A stretch of DNA of 64,000 nucleotides from Myrica gale (taxonomy: Eukaryota > Streptophyta > Magnoliopsida > Fagales > Myricaceae). The notes beneath the pieces were generated by a model that saw only the letters and a program-made list of their open reading frames with translations, made no database searches and had not been told where the DNA came from. Positions 36,801 through 55,511 of the stretch are shown in pieces (position 1 is the stretch's first letter; every line of letters starts with the position of its first letter). Where the stretch lies: assembly GCA_963930655.1 (NCBI GenBank), contig OZ005621.1, positions 11,271,001-11,335,000 on the forward strand, in the 5' to 3' direction. A program made the position numbers and the translations under genes.

Positions 36801-38304
36801 TTGGTGTGGAGATATTCCTTTGTCTTTGGCTTTTCCGGTGGTCTACTCTTTGGCTCTTAATAAGGAGGCTACGGTGGCGGAGTATGTGGCGGTAAATGAT
36901 GATATAGTTGCGTGGAATGTTTCATTTGTTAGATCAGCTAATGATTGGGAGTTGGAGGAGTTCTCCGCGTTTTTCTCTAAGTTGTATGGGACAGCGATTC
37001 GGAGGGGGGAGGATGATAAGATGGCATGGACTGGCTCCAAAAATGGTTCTTTTACGGTTAAGTCTATGTACTCTTCCGTTGTCAGTAGGAGCAGAGCTAA
37101 CTTCCCTTGGAAAGGAATTTGGAAGACGAAGAGCCCTTTGAAGGTGTCTTTCTTTGTGTGGGAGGCTACGCATGGGAAGATCCTTACGTCGGATAATCTT
37201 CGGAGGCAAGGTATCTATATTGCAGATTGGTGCTATCTTTGTTGTGAGAATGGGGAGTCGGTTGATCATGTGCTCCTCCATTGTCCGTTCTCGAGGGGGA
37301 TTTGGAATCATGTGCTGGGAATTACAAATTTTCAGTGGGTAATGCCGGAGAAGGTTTCGGGAGTGTTGTGGAGTTGGAGTAGGAGGTTGTCCAATCCGAT
37401 TGCCAAGGCTATTTGGAGAATGATTCCTTCATGCATTTGGTGGTGTCTTTGGAGGGAACGGAATAGAAGATGTTTTGAGAATTGTTCATTGTCTTTGGTG
37501 AAGATGCAAGAACTTGTGTTAATTTCCCTTTTTAGTTGGGCTAATGTGGTGCTTGGTTGTCCTTTTGTTGATTTTAATGATTTTCTTAGTTTTTTGGTTT
37601 GTTTAGATTAAGTGATTTCGGTATAGCACTTTGTACTGTTCTCACTTTTTTCTAATGAGATTGGTTACTTATCAAAAAAAAAAAATTATTTATAGTGTAA
37701 ATCCAACTTCTTGATTAAGAACTATCCTCCGTCAAGCTTCTGAAGTACTACATGACATTACAAAATCAACGCAAGTCTACCTAATTGAATGCTAGGCTAG
37801 ATCACAGTTTCTAACGAACAAAATCAGTTACATAAATAAAGATATACGAAAGCACTATAACAAACATGAATTCCAAAATCATTGATTCTATTTCCAAGAA
37901 CAAAGACCGCTTCGTGAAGACATTCTGACAGAAAAAAGTAATTAGACTTGTATTAAATTTTCTCAAGAAAAAAATCAAATTAACTCCATGAATTCCACTC
38001 TAGATTGTTATTTTCTCAAAAGTGTGTACAAAAGTTATCCAACAGAAAGGAAACCCGTAAAATCAAAACATTTGAACAAAATTATCAGAACAAAGGCCCC
38101 AAACTTTCAGAAACCAAAAGGAAACAGAAAGGGCAAAAAAAAAACGAAAAATTGCGAGCAAATGATAGATTCCATTATACGTAAATGACAAGCCAAAAAA
38201 TCACAGAGAAGTACAGAGTGAAAAAGAAAGATAGAGAGAGACGAACCCACCCTAGAGCAAGGAAAGGCAGCCATGGCAGAGGAGGCCTTGCAGATCATCT
38301 GCAT
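21891..38304 (-). CDS. Hydroxyacylglutathione hydrolase, mitochondrial type (glyoxalase II)
   Basis: Eight coding exons, minus strand: 38304-38251, 31423-31241, 29808-29605, 28919-28796, 24838-24738, 22566-22492, 22410-22312, 22037-21891. They join in phase to 328 aa; Arabidopsis GLX2-5 has a similar length. The protein hydrolyses S-D-lactoylglutathione to D-lactate and glutathione, the second glyoxalase step. Residues 1 to ~78 are Arg/Ser-rich with a hydrophobic patch, a likely mitochondrial transit peptide. The metallo-beta-lactamase fold follows: THHHYDH (127-133) with binuclear metal ligands, PGHT (H186), TGDTLF (bridging D205), and CGHEYT (H243). The end, [12 protein letters not shown], matches the family. 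Introns 1 (6.8 kb) and 4 (4 kb) are swollen by LINEs in opposite orientations, and intron 5 holds a TIR element. The coding exons are intact. The first of three clustered ATGs was taken as the start. Confidence 0.93.
23158..24203. mobile_element. Non-autonomous TIR element in glyoxalase II intron 5
   Basis: The left end AAGGGTGAGAAT and right end ATACTCACCCTTA are inverted repeats, flanked by perfect 9-bp copies of GTTTATGTT at 23149-23157 and 24204-24212. Both ends are rich in CCGGAACCGG/ATTCCGGT words that can pair with each other. There is no transposase. The ends resemble plant hAT-type elements beginning (T)AGGGGTG, although a 9-bp duplication is more usual for MULEs, so the superfamily is left open. 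The interior is a tandem duplication (separate entry). Confidence 0.82.
23442..24028. repeat. 299-bp tandem duplication inside the TIR element
   Basis: Copy 1 (23442-23740) and copy 2 (from 23741) share TTGGTGCGATGTCTTTTTT, the CAGCCACCGAT..CTCCCGCAGAG phrase, a (GA)n run and the GAAGATCTGGTGGATTCTTG phrase. The copies are almost identical apart from (GA)n length. Each has a short open frame ([10 protein letters not shown]..) with no recognised domain; I do not call a gene. Confidence 0.85.
24963..28490 (-). mobile_element. 5'-truncated, decayed L1-type LINE in glyoxalase II intron 4
   Basis: The minus strand carries, in broken frames, the C-terminal half of an endonuclease ([18 protein letters not shown]), a reverse transcriptase ([36 protein letters not shown]) and the zf-RVT region ([10 protein letters not shown]), ending in [10 protein letters not shown] and a stop at 25049. 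It ends in an A-rich tail (T-rich at 24963-24977 on the plus strand). It is clearly the same family as the LINE at ~32040-37685, with the same ORF2 layout and C-terminus, but carries many frameshifts and stops. It starts at the endonuclease WDSRVLEMV motif. I could not identify target duplications. It lies in the same direction as the host gene. Confidence 0.88.
32192..33961 (+). CDS. LINE ORF1 protein (589 aa)
   Basis: An uninterrupted frame ends in TGA that overlaps the ORF2 start as ATGA. The N-terminal ~135 residues ([45 protein letters not shown]) resemble the N-terminal domain of plant LINE ORF1 proteins, related to DUF4283-type nucleic-acid-binding modules. The middle is low-complexity Gly/Ser/Pro/acidic sequence. 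A single C-x2-C pair (NCPVCGPRQ) is present around residue 255 rather than a full CCHC knuckle. ORF1 proteins bind the element RNA and act as chaperones in retrotransposition. The frame may still be functional. Confidence 0.8.
   Translation: MEMAFVRSLKIEAKSFLFSVSATGLVTLTERNRRTQSSIRFGRYGAVWLANVFGKLVEGKEPSDYSEKFNESKRAFLVQKCANVNGRYVALAEFGERRRCGAVMIPEGKRREGWRSVVVLCEEVIKAIGVLRSRRGGYAAKSFCMDVSFAEMVKSGSSEKMEAGTSVNHPVQYVGGKNGNHLSRGPSLAPHVRHAENNVHSQDNYSPGNNELAAGADEEIWMHLLKIKSELDGLIALVWKRDGGEKFRPVPDPMYSNCPVCGPRQRPASIGHLNRPVSELVSGPRETGLESGPCDQLRGPHAPSCGSGPLSSSLGLGNVATAMAEGALEDVSPELSPEDPNPILVADEGCGGSGLPQVMLGSFENGSCALSVDREPRILSGDKMEGVLSHNTSALASGELVSGGSGLAGDFSDADELVSAGMGSVGTGLVGDLVLPSDVGMSLNHVVEAPLPFGVLGNDQSELGLNFGGDLVRCEERVSEGGVVPLRVLYPRDVSVEGEGTVVPSKWVLEMVQSFRFMVGVSCVGYESALMDLFAALEMERDGGSRCSGRSGRKMMRELKALECSVNYDGSSSTSRRNKKVGRVIANSL
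33958..37611 (+). pseudogene. LINE ORF2: endonuclease, reverse transcriptase, zf-RVT; one internal stop
   Basis: One frame of 1217 codons is broken only by TAG at 35848-35850, after VNGCP and before [19 protein letters not shown] to TAG would be one base. Domains: AP-type endonuclease, residues ~1-225 ([43 protein letters not shown]); reverse transcriptase, ~500-800 ([45 protein letters not shown], catalytic FADD); C-terminal zf-RVT ([16 protein letters not shown]). There is no RNase H domain, unlike the LINE fragment at 53-60 kb. ORF2 starts in the ATGA overlap with ORF1, suggesting termination-reinitiation. Read-through or a ribosome bypass is not indicated, so the copy is probably defective in cis. 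Confidence 0.9.
37686..38250. other. Remainder of glyoxalase II intron 1
   Basis: Intron sequence between the LINE A-tail and exon 1. AT-rich, no feature supported. Confidence 0.6.
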
Positions 38305-38513
38305 AGAGAGGGAGAGGGAGAGAGAATGGGTGAGTATGGGGTTGGCACTTATTTGCAGTTGGCACTTGGCAGGCACCTCTCAATTCTCATTCATTTGTTG
38401 GGCTGAAAGTGAAACTCTCCCTCACCACGCGCTTTTAACTTTTTCCCTTTTATTAGTTTTGGAGGTGCTGATTGTCAGATTCGCACCCCTTCTTTATGGC
38501 CTCTTAAATATTA

Positions 38514-38519
38514 CACGTG
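38514..38519. promoter_or_regulatory. G-box (CACGTG) upstream of glyoxalase II
   Basis: A palindromic CACGTG lies about 210 bp upstream of the glyoxalase II ATG. G-boxes bind bZIP and bHLH factors in plants. One copy can occur by chance. Confidence 0.35.
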
Positions 38520-41500
38520 CTCTTCTCCATTAGCGTGTCGGTGCCAAATTTTTAGTACTATTTTCACAAATAATATCAAGAAAATACAAAGACAATTTTT
38601 CCGATCAAAATATGGCTCCACCGCTCTCACAATGCATCCATAAAATCACAACTCAAGAACTTTATACAATAATCAGAAAAACCTAATTTAAACGCTATCA
38701 ACGTATGCCAAAAAAATGTTCTTTTTGGATTTTTTTTGTTTTATTATAAACAAAAAAAAGATTAAAGGAGATTATTAAATTAGTCTATTCCTTTAAGGGT
38801 GATCATAAGAACATTCATTTGCTGTATATTGTTCGAATTAAATCATAGTTACTCAATTAGTAAAGAGGGACCATCACAACAGCCCCACAATAATGCAATT
38901 TATTTTGGAGGCGGAAGATTCGATCTTCAAACCTTTTGTTCTCACACCAGCTTGGATGCCCTTATTTTTAAATCAATTATGTTATCAATCTCGTGGTAAA
39001 CAATATTTTAATCAAAATTTTCTCCTCATTATTTATAGAAAATAAAGTACAATTCGTTTTATAAAAAATATAATCGAGAGTTCGTTTTATAAAAAATTGT
39101 AAAATTTTTAGAATTTTTGATAAAATTGTGAATATTTATGTAGATTTGAGTTTTATATGTTTTTATTTAAAATTTAGTGAAAAATTTTAAAAATATTTAA
39201 TTTTTATTATAGTTTGTAAAAAGGTGTGGAGAGATAATTTGATCTAATTTTTTAATAAAAAATATTGGAGTAAGATGAAAAAGTATGAAGAGAGAATATT
39301 TATTAACAATATTAGAGTTTGTATGAAAATTTGTTAGAATTTGTATAAAAGTATTGGTGTTTGTGTAAGATTTTTTGAAATTCACGTTGGTTTTACAAAA
39401 TCTATTGAATTATACGATTAGAATACTTTTACAAATGAGCATATTTAAATAACTTCCTTTGTTTATATTCCTATTTTGTACAAATTATGCAAATTTTCTA
39501 ATGTATAAAATTATTTCATATAACTCCCGTCATTTATGTTTTAATAAATCATTATCACAGAAGTCAATGTCGGTATTGGGGTGACAATAATTACTACCAC
39601 TAAAGCGGGGGACACCACAGGTGTCACAAGCCATCATTAAAGTGTTAGTGTACTGTCACCAAATTATATTTATTGTTAATAGTATGATCATTATACCCTT
39701 TATATTACGCTAAGTTTTGATTTTTTTATATATTAACTAACCAAATAAGAGAATTACGGTCTTTTCTTATTTAGTCATGATCCAAACACAACCTTACGGA
39801 CAGCGAATGTTATGTAAAAATTAAAATCCACAGATAATTAGAGTAAAGCTTTATGTTATAAAATATTAAAAATATCTTGGAGAAATTATAATTTCCACCT
39901 TTTAAATATTACTTAATTTATAATTTACACTTTAAAGTAATCAACTTGACACATTGTATCACCAACTATTAATATTTTACACTATACTCCGCATGTGAAT
40001 ATCTCACAAAATAAATAAAAGGAAATGTGACACAATCTTAATGGTTGAATTACACCGTTACTTTTGAGTGCCAAAATCTTAGCCTAATTAAAAAAATTAC
40101 AAAATAATCTATATATTTTTGACAAATCATTCTTTTTCATTATAATATTCATTTAAATATTATTTTTTCACTTTTTTATCAACTCTCGTAAAGTAATACT
40201 TTAAAATTTTGGCACTCAAATACTATGGATTTGAGGTGCAATGTCTCTAGTTCGGTAATTTGAGGTGGTACTTGCAAAATGCATGGTAGTTAGAAGGTGC
40301 AAAGAGTATTTTTTTTTTCAAATAAACAACAAGATTAAGCTAATTACTTCTTCTACCCTATATAAATTTGAAAAAAATAGGGACAACAAATATACCCTAG
40401 AATATTTTATGTTGCTCGTATGAAGTTTTAAATAGTGTAGACCTTACAATATTCAATGCTAACGGTATTTGCATAATTGCACTATATAATTTATACAAAA
40501 AATTGTAGAGGATCTTGATTCTTATTAGAATACAATTCGATACTTTCAATTAGGCTATATTTAAAAATCAGTTGACTCTATACTCTCCACTAGTAGACTT
40601 AGGTCATGTTCGTTTCGCTGAGAATTTGAGAATGTGAATCCAACATTTGTGTATTGTAAACCGAACATGTTTAAATTTGGTCCGTTTGTTTGGTTGTAAA
40701 ACAAATTTCGTAATTTGTTTTACTTGTTTTACGGTATTTGGCAAGCACTTGAAAATGAGGTCAAAGTAAAATGTTTTCAAGTCAACTGTAAAAGTTCTAT
40801 TGTTTTCCAGAAAACAAACTAAGCTCAAATTTTCCGTAAACCAAATTTTTTTTTTTTGGGACACTATAATACGCATCATATGTACGGCTAAAAATTAGTA
40901 AGCCTCCTTCAAGTATCTAAATATATTATTCTACCTCATATATTTCAAAAACAATCAATTATTGCCTTTTGTTTGATTTGACCGTTAAACAATATACAAA
41001 ATGACCGAAATGCCCCTCCGACAAAAAAATATTAATTTTTTTTATTAAAAATAAAAATGATATATAAATAAAAAGTAATTTTTTTAAATAAAAAGTAAAT
41101 TTGAAAGTTGCATAATAGTTTTATATTATTCTTTTTTCAGGCCACGTGACACTTCTTCTTTAGTTGGTTAACTGCAATTGAAATGTATGGACCAATTTTT
41201 ATCACAAAAGTATACTACCTTTATGTTGAATCAGTACTTTAACCACTAAAATATTAAAATTTTGAGAAAAATTTCATGTCATGGGCTAGACTACAATTGG
41301 CGTTGAGAATATTTTCTTGAAAATATTTTAAATCATTAAACGTGTCAAACATCAAAAAATATTTTCTTGAAAAAATTTTAAAAGAATAACCCAACACTGA
41401 AAAATGAAAAAATTTTCTTGAAAACATTTCAATGAAAAGTTTTTTACGTAAAACAATTTTTTTACATGCAAACAAACGGACCCTTAGAATGAAATTAGTT

Positions 41501-42829
41501 ATTTTCCATTTTTACCTTGACCATGTTTATGGAAAATTACCAATATACTCTCCACTAGTGCTTTGAGGACATAAATACTGAAGGGTAAAACTGGAACGTG
41601 AAAAAAGACATGGTCACACACGTTCATCGCATTAACCACGCGAACATGTGAATAGACAAAATACCTCAACTGTTTTATCCAACGTTAAGGTTTTGGTTGA
41701 GGGCGATATGATCATTTCATCCTACCATTAAATATTCTGCCGCAATTTTTTTCCCTGCCCCTGCTATAAAAGTAAAGGAAACAAGGTCTTTCTTAAAAAT
41801 ATTCTTTTTTTTTTTTCATACAAAGCCCATAGTTAAAACCTAATTAGTAACTAACGACAGTAGCTACAACATCAATCAAGCCAGAGACACCATCCAATGA
41901 AATACGCCCATAGTTTATCGTGGCTATTTCCAATTAGTTTATCGAGCTAAATATTTTTTTAGTAGACTTTATTAAAAAAAAATCCATCCATTTAAATATG
42001 CCCATAGTTTTATCTCAATGAGTATGTCGGATATTTTTCGGTATACTTAAAAAATAAATATAAGAAAGCAAGTAGACTCCGTTGCTTGTTTTGTAAAACT
42101 ATCAACCCTCTAAATATATTCTTTATTTTTTTGCCAATACATTCCATTTCACTTATTTTGGACTTTAGGATCGTTTTTTCCCTGCCTGTTGTTTTTATTT
42201 TGTTTTAAGGGATAAACTTTTTACCCTTTAAGTACTATAGTAGTCTGTCATGTTTTTGCACGTGTTATTATTATTTTTGTCATTAATTATTAATTTTAAA
42301 TAATTTGCTCTCTCATAAAATTACTATTTTACACATAAAAAATTATTTTTTATTCAAATTAAAATAATAAATTAAAGTGTGAAGTATAAAAAACCTGATT
42401 AAAAAAGGTGGACATATTGAGAGGATGTACAAATTTGGGAAACGAGTCCCGCAACGGCATGGACATGTGTGCCACACCAGCTGCCTTTATAAAACCAGCT
42501 ACATGACAGTTGGAAAGCACCAGATACGTTGTTGTAACGGTCGAATATTCCTTTTTATTTTTCTAAGTTTTTTCCTTATTTTTTTGGGTGAAAATACTGA
42601 TATTAATATTTCCAAAAAGAAAAGAAAAAGGGTGAGTGAAAAACCAAGGATGGAGAATATTGTTCCATGAATAAGAGAGACGCTTTGAGCATATTAATCT
42701 CATCTTTGCCTTCGGAATTCCCTAATTTCCTTAGTTATCATCCTTCATGGATTTATACTCCTTTCTATTTACAGTTTTGATTTCTAAAATATCTAAAACT
42801 ATCTTTATGAACAAATTTTATAAAATTTT
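38520..42829. other. AT-rich intergenic region between glyoxalase II and CRT3
   Basis: No gene is supported. There are scattered MITE-like stretches: 40600-40860 (TTTGTTTGGTTGTAAAAC), 41250-41490 (repeated TATTTTCTTGAAAA, ending AAACAAACGGACCCTTA) and 39880-40320 (diverged inverted words such as TTTGGCACTCAAA/TTTGAGTGCCAAA). I could not define both ends of any of them. Confidence 0.5.
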
Positions 42830-42830
42830 G

Positions 42831-43001
42831 GGTATGTTTGTTTTCCCAACATTTTGGGGTATGAAAATTTCGGGTAAAATAAACATTTTTAACTTTTACG
42901 TATATACATTTTACATTTTACATTTTACAAATCCCAATAAATCTCAATAAAGTAAAAATTTTCAAAATTTGGAAAATATTCGTCTGACAAACAAACATAC
43001 C
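42831..43001 (+). mobile_element. Short TIR element (MITE), copy 1
   Basis: The ends GGTATGTTTGTT (42831) and AACAAACATACC (to 43001) are perfect 12-bp inverted repeats around a 171-bp AT-rich body without coding capacity. I see no clear target duplication. Confidence 0.6.
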
Positions 43002-43050
43002 TTACAACCATTGCTTTTATAGCTGTCCTAGTGTGTGGAGTCAAGACCTA

Positions 43051-43232
43051 GGGGATATTTGTTTGCCAAAAAATTGGGGAATATTCTCGAAATTTTGAGA
43101 ATCTTTACTTTATTTAGATTTATTGGGGTTTGTGAAAGGTGAAGTGTGTAGGTGTAAAAGTTAAAAATTTTGGAGTTTGTTTGGTTTGTTCGATTTGTTG
43201 AGACCCTAAATATTTGGGGTCTCAAACATGCC
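43051..43232 (-). mobile_element. Short TIR element (MITE), copy 2, inverted
   Basis: The ends GGGGATATTTGTTTG and CAAACATGCC are imperfect inverted repeats. The interior (GAATATTCTCGAAATTTTGA, CTTTATTTAGATTTATTGGG) matches the reverse complement of the interior of the element at 42831-43001. The two copies are therefore head-to-head relatives about 50 bp apart. Confidence 0.6.
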
Positions 43233-44334
43233 GTAATGCGTCTAAAGTTACTAAGGGATACAAGTTAAGTTACAGTCAGAATTTAATGCCAATGCATGGG
43301 CGAAAACGATTTACAACCATCGGTTGAATTACTTGACAGTATAATTAATGCATACTGTACAAACTTCATCTTCACACTCTTCTACCAGAGAACTGTGATG
43401 TATATATATATTAGAGAGAAATGTATATATATATATTGCATTGACGTGTGGTTAATAAAAATGGACAGACATAAATGGAAGGAGTTATTTCTAAACCATC
43501 CAAACCCCATGCAGTTATTCAATTTTTAAAACCTAGGGGCCACGGGATTATTTATTTTTACTTCAAAACGCAGGGCAGTAATTTTCAATTTTCCTTCACA
43601 AAAATTAGGAAAATAAAGGTGCACGATAGTAGGTAAGCATAATTAATCACCTGTACTTGATTTAGAAAAAGAAAACCTCTGTACAAATTAATAAAAAAAA
43701 ATACATATTATTAAAGTTCTAACACCTATCAATTCCATTATATTTCATCCCTCAACTATCAATCCTTTACATTTTGCACCTCCAATAGTTAATTTTGACA
43801 TAATAATAAAACCTCAATGGTTATGGAGGGGAAAATTATATTTAATCCAAAAAATACTATACCAAGAAAATGAACTACCAACTTGAAGAGACCAAAATGA
43901 TGAGCTAGTCCGGTCTGATCAGGATTTTCCCCTAGTTTTTTAGCACGACAGCGTATGCCAACTTGACTACTACTTCATTGCCAGCCAAAGAATAATGAAG
44001 TTTTGTTATATCTTCCACCGACAAACATTTCTGATTATAATGACAGCAGTTTAAGATCCACTTTCTATCCGGAAGCAATTATATTGCCTCGAATCAGTTC
44101 TGTAGGTTTCCTCAACTACAATAGTCTATAGCCAGCATACATGGTGGAGCCAATGTCAACTTTAATACCTCAAAATAAAACTTGCTCCTTTCAGTTGGCC
44201 TTCCAGCTTCAATTATACAACAATAACCACACAACACAGGGTAGACATCCTTTGGACGAAAACAGTTGCTTTCTGGCAATGCCAAATACTTCCTTTTCCA
44301 TGGATGTAATATAAGCATGAATATTGCAGATGCC

Positions 44335-51519
<7,185 letters not shown>

Positions 51520-53173
51520 TTCTGGTAGTACGAAGCTTTCCACAAAGTCGTTCCCAGCACCAGAGAGTGGACTACTTGTTGAGAGTCGAAGCGGGAGGGA
51601 GACTAATGCTATGAGATGTTTCTAGAACAGGAATTTCTTCCTCTTTTTTTCTTTTTCTTTTTCTGAGTAGGACCAGGAATCAGGCCGACGCTCGCCCCAT
51701 ACCACTTGTCGACTTTTCCTTGACAAGATCGTTATTTCTGCGTTTAACTGTTTTCATGGTTGGATTTGTTCAGTAAAATTATAGTGTATTAAAATTTTAG
51801 GTATTGGGTTTAATAAAAAAGTGAAGAGAGAGGTAATTTTTTTATATTTTTATAGTAAAAAATTATTATTTGATGGAAAAAGAGAAATTATATTATAATA
51901 ACTTATTGAGTTAAAATTTTAGAGGGCGTAAAATTTTATGTTACAAACATATAGTAAGAATGGTCCAAATTGTCTTAGTTCTAGCTCCATTCAGGACCAG
52001 ATCCTGTATAATTTTTTAACCGTATTTGTAATTTGGAATGAAATAGGTAAAGAAAAGCGGCATTAAAAAAAGTAGGAACTATATATTATATATGTCTCTT
52101 TCTTAATAATACAACATAATTGAGATAAAAAATTATAACAAGTCTCGATTTAATGAACATATAATATCTAATGAGTGTGCATGAAACAATTGAGTCCTTA
52201 ATACTAAATCTTTAGAACTCTTTTTAAGGTTTTTGTTCCGATAATTGTCTGATTTATATAGAACGGAAAAACTACATAGATTTCAAAATTAATCCTGGTG
52301 TGTTTAAAATAGCTCAGACACTAAAAAAAATGGTTAGAAAAAAAGCTTAAGAATATGTGAGCTCCATCATGGTACTATTTTTGTTTAAAAGAATATGCAT
52401 TTATATATTTTTATTTATTTGTTGTAATATTCCAATCAATAGAATAGAAGGTAAACGAATCGTTTTCAAAGTTGAGGGCAGTTGCTATTTCTTCTCATTT
52501 GGTGTTGGTAAAGACGGAAGCAAATTATAGAACCTCAAATAATAACATTATATATTCCATACCTTTTTAAACAATCGGTTAGCATTTAATATTCCATACC
52601 TTTAGTCGTAGTTTCATGTTTATTTTGAAGAGCTTGAGAATGAATTAATTTTAGATAAAAAAGGGTAAAGTGTTAGAGTCAGTAGTTTAAGGTGTAAAAA
52701 TTGTAAATGACCAAAGTCTAATAGAAGAAAATGTATTTAGCCTAAAAAAATTATTGCTAAAATAATAAGAAGCAAACTTTTTCGACATGATCGATTATAT
52801 TATTTTATTGTTGATAACTTAGATGTGGTAGCTACAAATTTTTTTAGCCCCGATTAGACGAAAGAAATCAATGGAGTTAGATAGAATTTACTTGTTAAAA
52901 CAACTCACTTGCTTGAAATAAAAGAATCTAAAGAAAAATATACGTTTTACTTTATCATGCCATAATATATATATATAGATTGAATCTACCAAATCTGTCT
53001 CTTTTGCATACTTATCAAAAATAAATAAATAAATAAATAACTTTTTCTCTATCATCTACAAGTCCTTAATTTAAATAATACATAAAATTTGTAAAATCGA
53101 TTTAAGTATAAGAAATTTGTCTTTGATCGCCTAGTTGTTTAGCGCGTTTTCAGTTGGACCTGGTCTATTAGAG
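51520..53173. other. CRT3 upstream region and intergenic AT-rich DNA
   Basis: The first ~150 bp are the likely 5' UTR and core promoter of CRT3 (GA/CT-rich, no clear TATA box). The rest is AT-rich with an (AAAT)n run near 53018-53038. No gene is supported. Confidence 0.5.
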
Positions 53174-53712
53174 TTAGGTGTATAATTTTTTTTTTAATCA
53201 AAACCTCCTTTATTTCAAACAAATCAAATTCAATACAAACCGCTAGGGCAGATCAGTATCAGCATACAATCAGGAAAGATCAAACGAAAGCTCACAACTA
53301 CGGGGATTGCGTACTAAGTGAGACTTAGCCGCGGCCCAACGAGCAAGGTGATGCACTAAAGTATTTGCATCTCTAGAGACATGAACTGCTTTCCAACTAA
53401 GCAATTGACCACAATCTTCATAAATTTCCTTCACCGACGGATCAATTCTCCAATCCACAGTATGTGGCCAACTATTAATAGCCTTCACAACAATAGCAGA
53501 ATCAGTGGCGGAAGGAAGGGGGTAGCGGCCCTGGGCCCTCACGCCACAAAAAAAATTACATTAGATTTTTTTTTTAAAAAAAATAAGTTGGCCTGGGCCC
53601 GATACCCTTGAGGCCCAGGCCAACTATATACCTGTTTTATAACATAAAGCCCAAGCCCGATACCCCTGGCCCAGGCCCGTTTTATTTTTTTAAACAGCAG
53701 AGGGTGAAACGA

Positions 53713-53953
53713 CGTCGTTTCACCCTATGAAGAATTAAAAAATAAAAATATTAATTTTTTTAAAAAAATTAAATTTAAATTAAAAAAAACCGGAAACGCG
53801 TTACGCGTCGTCCCCCTCTCTCCTCTGCAAAAAACGTCGTTTCACCCTATGAAGAATTAAAAAATAAAAATATTAATTTTTTTAAAAAAATTAAATTTAA
53901 ATTAAAAAAAACCGGAAACGCGTTACGCGTCGTCCCCCTCTCTCCTCTGCAAA
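53713..53953. repeat. 122-bp perfect tandem duplication in the hAT 5' region
   Basis: The unit runs from CGTCGTTTCACCCTATGAAG through an A/T-rich middle to AACGCGTTACGCGTCG and CCCTCTCTCCTCTGCAAA, and is present twice with period 122 and no differences seen. AAACGACGTCGTTT at 53707-53720 and ACGCGTTACGCGT are palindromic. These could be subterminal transposase-binding sites. Confidence 0.85.
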
Positions 53954-55511
53954 TTTTTTTTAAAAAAATATATAAATAAATAAATAAATAATATTTTATT
54001 TAAAAAAAGAGAGGGGGTAGAAACGCGTGGTCCGCTTGCCCCCCAGCTTTTTTCCTTCACGTTTCTGTAGCGGAAGCCTCTTACCGTTACCGAGCATTCT
54101 CTTTGCAGGTTTCTCACACCTCTCACTCTCTCACTCAGCCACTGCTGACTGCCGCACCAGCCGGCAGCCACCGTCACAGGTCTGGTCCGTCTGGACACTT
54201 AGCCATGATTTAATTATTTTTACAAATTAATTTTGAATTAGAGATTTGATGAATTTTATAAATTAGGGATTTTATGAATTTTGTGAATAGAGATGTGTGA
54301 ATTTTGTGGGTTGTTGGAACTTGGAAGTGTTGCTGTGTTGGGATATTCATATGTTGTTGAATTTTGTGGGTAGTTGGAAGTGGTGGTTTGTCTTTTCCTA
54401 AAGACATCCTGAAACCCTTCGTAGATGTGCAACTCTTGCTTCCTGGATGTGATTGTGAGATAACTTGTGTTGGTTTCTATGGCTCATGATTTATCCTGCT
54501 GCGTCTTTTGCCATTCCAAGACCATAACGTCAATTTGTTGAAGATTTTAGACATTTGCTCTCAACTTCATAGAATTTTGGAACATATACCTACAATGAAG
54601 TTCTATGCACTGCTAGGATCTTGCCTACAATGAGAAACATATACCTACTTGTGGGGAACATACTAATATGCTTTAAAATCCCTTCAATGAAGTTCTATGC
54701 ACTGCTAGGATCTTGCCGTTTTAGAACTTTTGTGTGCCAGAAACAAAAATTCTTGGTATTTTGCTCTCCGTTTGTGTAACTCTTTTCTTGCATAAGAAGC
54801 TATCCATATTCGTCCTGCACCCTATCCACATTGTTAGAGTCCACACCAGAGAACACACAATGAATAGCAAAGAAGTGAGTGAAATTCAGTTATATCCCCA
54901 GCCTCAATTATTACGTATGCGTTATCCAAAAAAGTAACAACAAATTTAAAAACTTCTAACTCGGCTTTTATTGCATATGCATTATCCAACAATTCCAATG
55001 ATTGAACATGCACTACTGAATAAAGTTCCATATAAATTAATAGCAACATTTCAAAACCCACCATACTCTCTCCCGCTTACCCCAGGAAATACAGCATGAA
55101 TTGCAAAGAATGTAGTGCGAATTTCACTCAGATCGCCAACCTCAGTTACATATATTGCATTATCCAAGAAAGTTCCAATGAATTTAGATAATTGAATTGA
55201 TGCCTTCAATTACACATGCATTATCCAACAGAGTTTCAAAGAAGACTGACAAAATTGCAGTAGCAAGCTTCTATTGCATATCATGTTACTCTTTCATACT
55301 CTAATATCATTTAAATCTTTGGGATTTTGAAAGCTTGATTTTTGCTGTAAAAAATTTGCTGTATGATGACTTGATTTTACTGATATGGCATGTCCACATG
55401 TATTTGCATCTTCACATGGCTTTTGGTCTCTGAAATATAATATATTGATACATTCACTTTGTTTTATTTTATTTAGATAATGGATAGTTTGTCACAAGAA
55501 CGTCACGCAGC

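Larger units (their letters stand above)
32040..37685 (+). mobile_element. Nearly full-length L1-type LINE in glyoxalase II intron 1
   Basis: A two-ORF element with 5' leader (start uncertain, ~31980-32190), ORF1 32192-33961, ORF2 33958-37611, a short 3' UTR and an A-tail at 37674-37685. It is inserted antisense to the glyoxalase II gene. ORF2 has only one internal stop, so it is much younger than its relative at 25-28.5 kb. I could not find a convincing target duplication next to the A-tail. Confidence 0.9.

Noticed and set aside
37660..37720. Target duplication of the intact LINE
   Set aside because: No convincing direct repeat was found between the sequence after the A-tail and the 31.9-32.2 kb region, so the 5' end stays uncertain.
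39880..40330. A MITE pair or a single MITE
   Set aside because: Inverted words exist but the ends and target copies could not be fixed.
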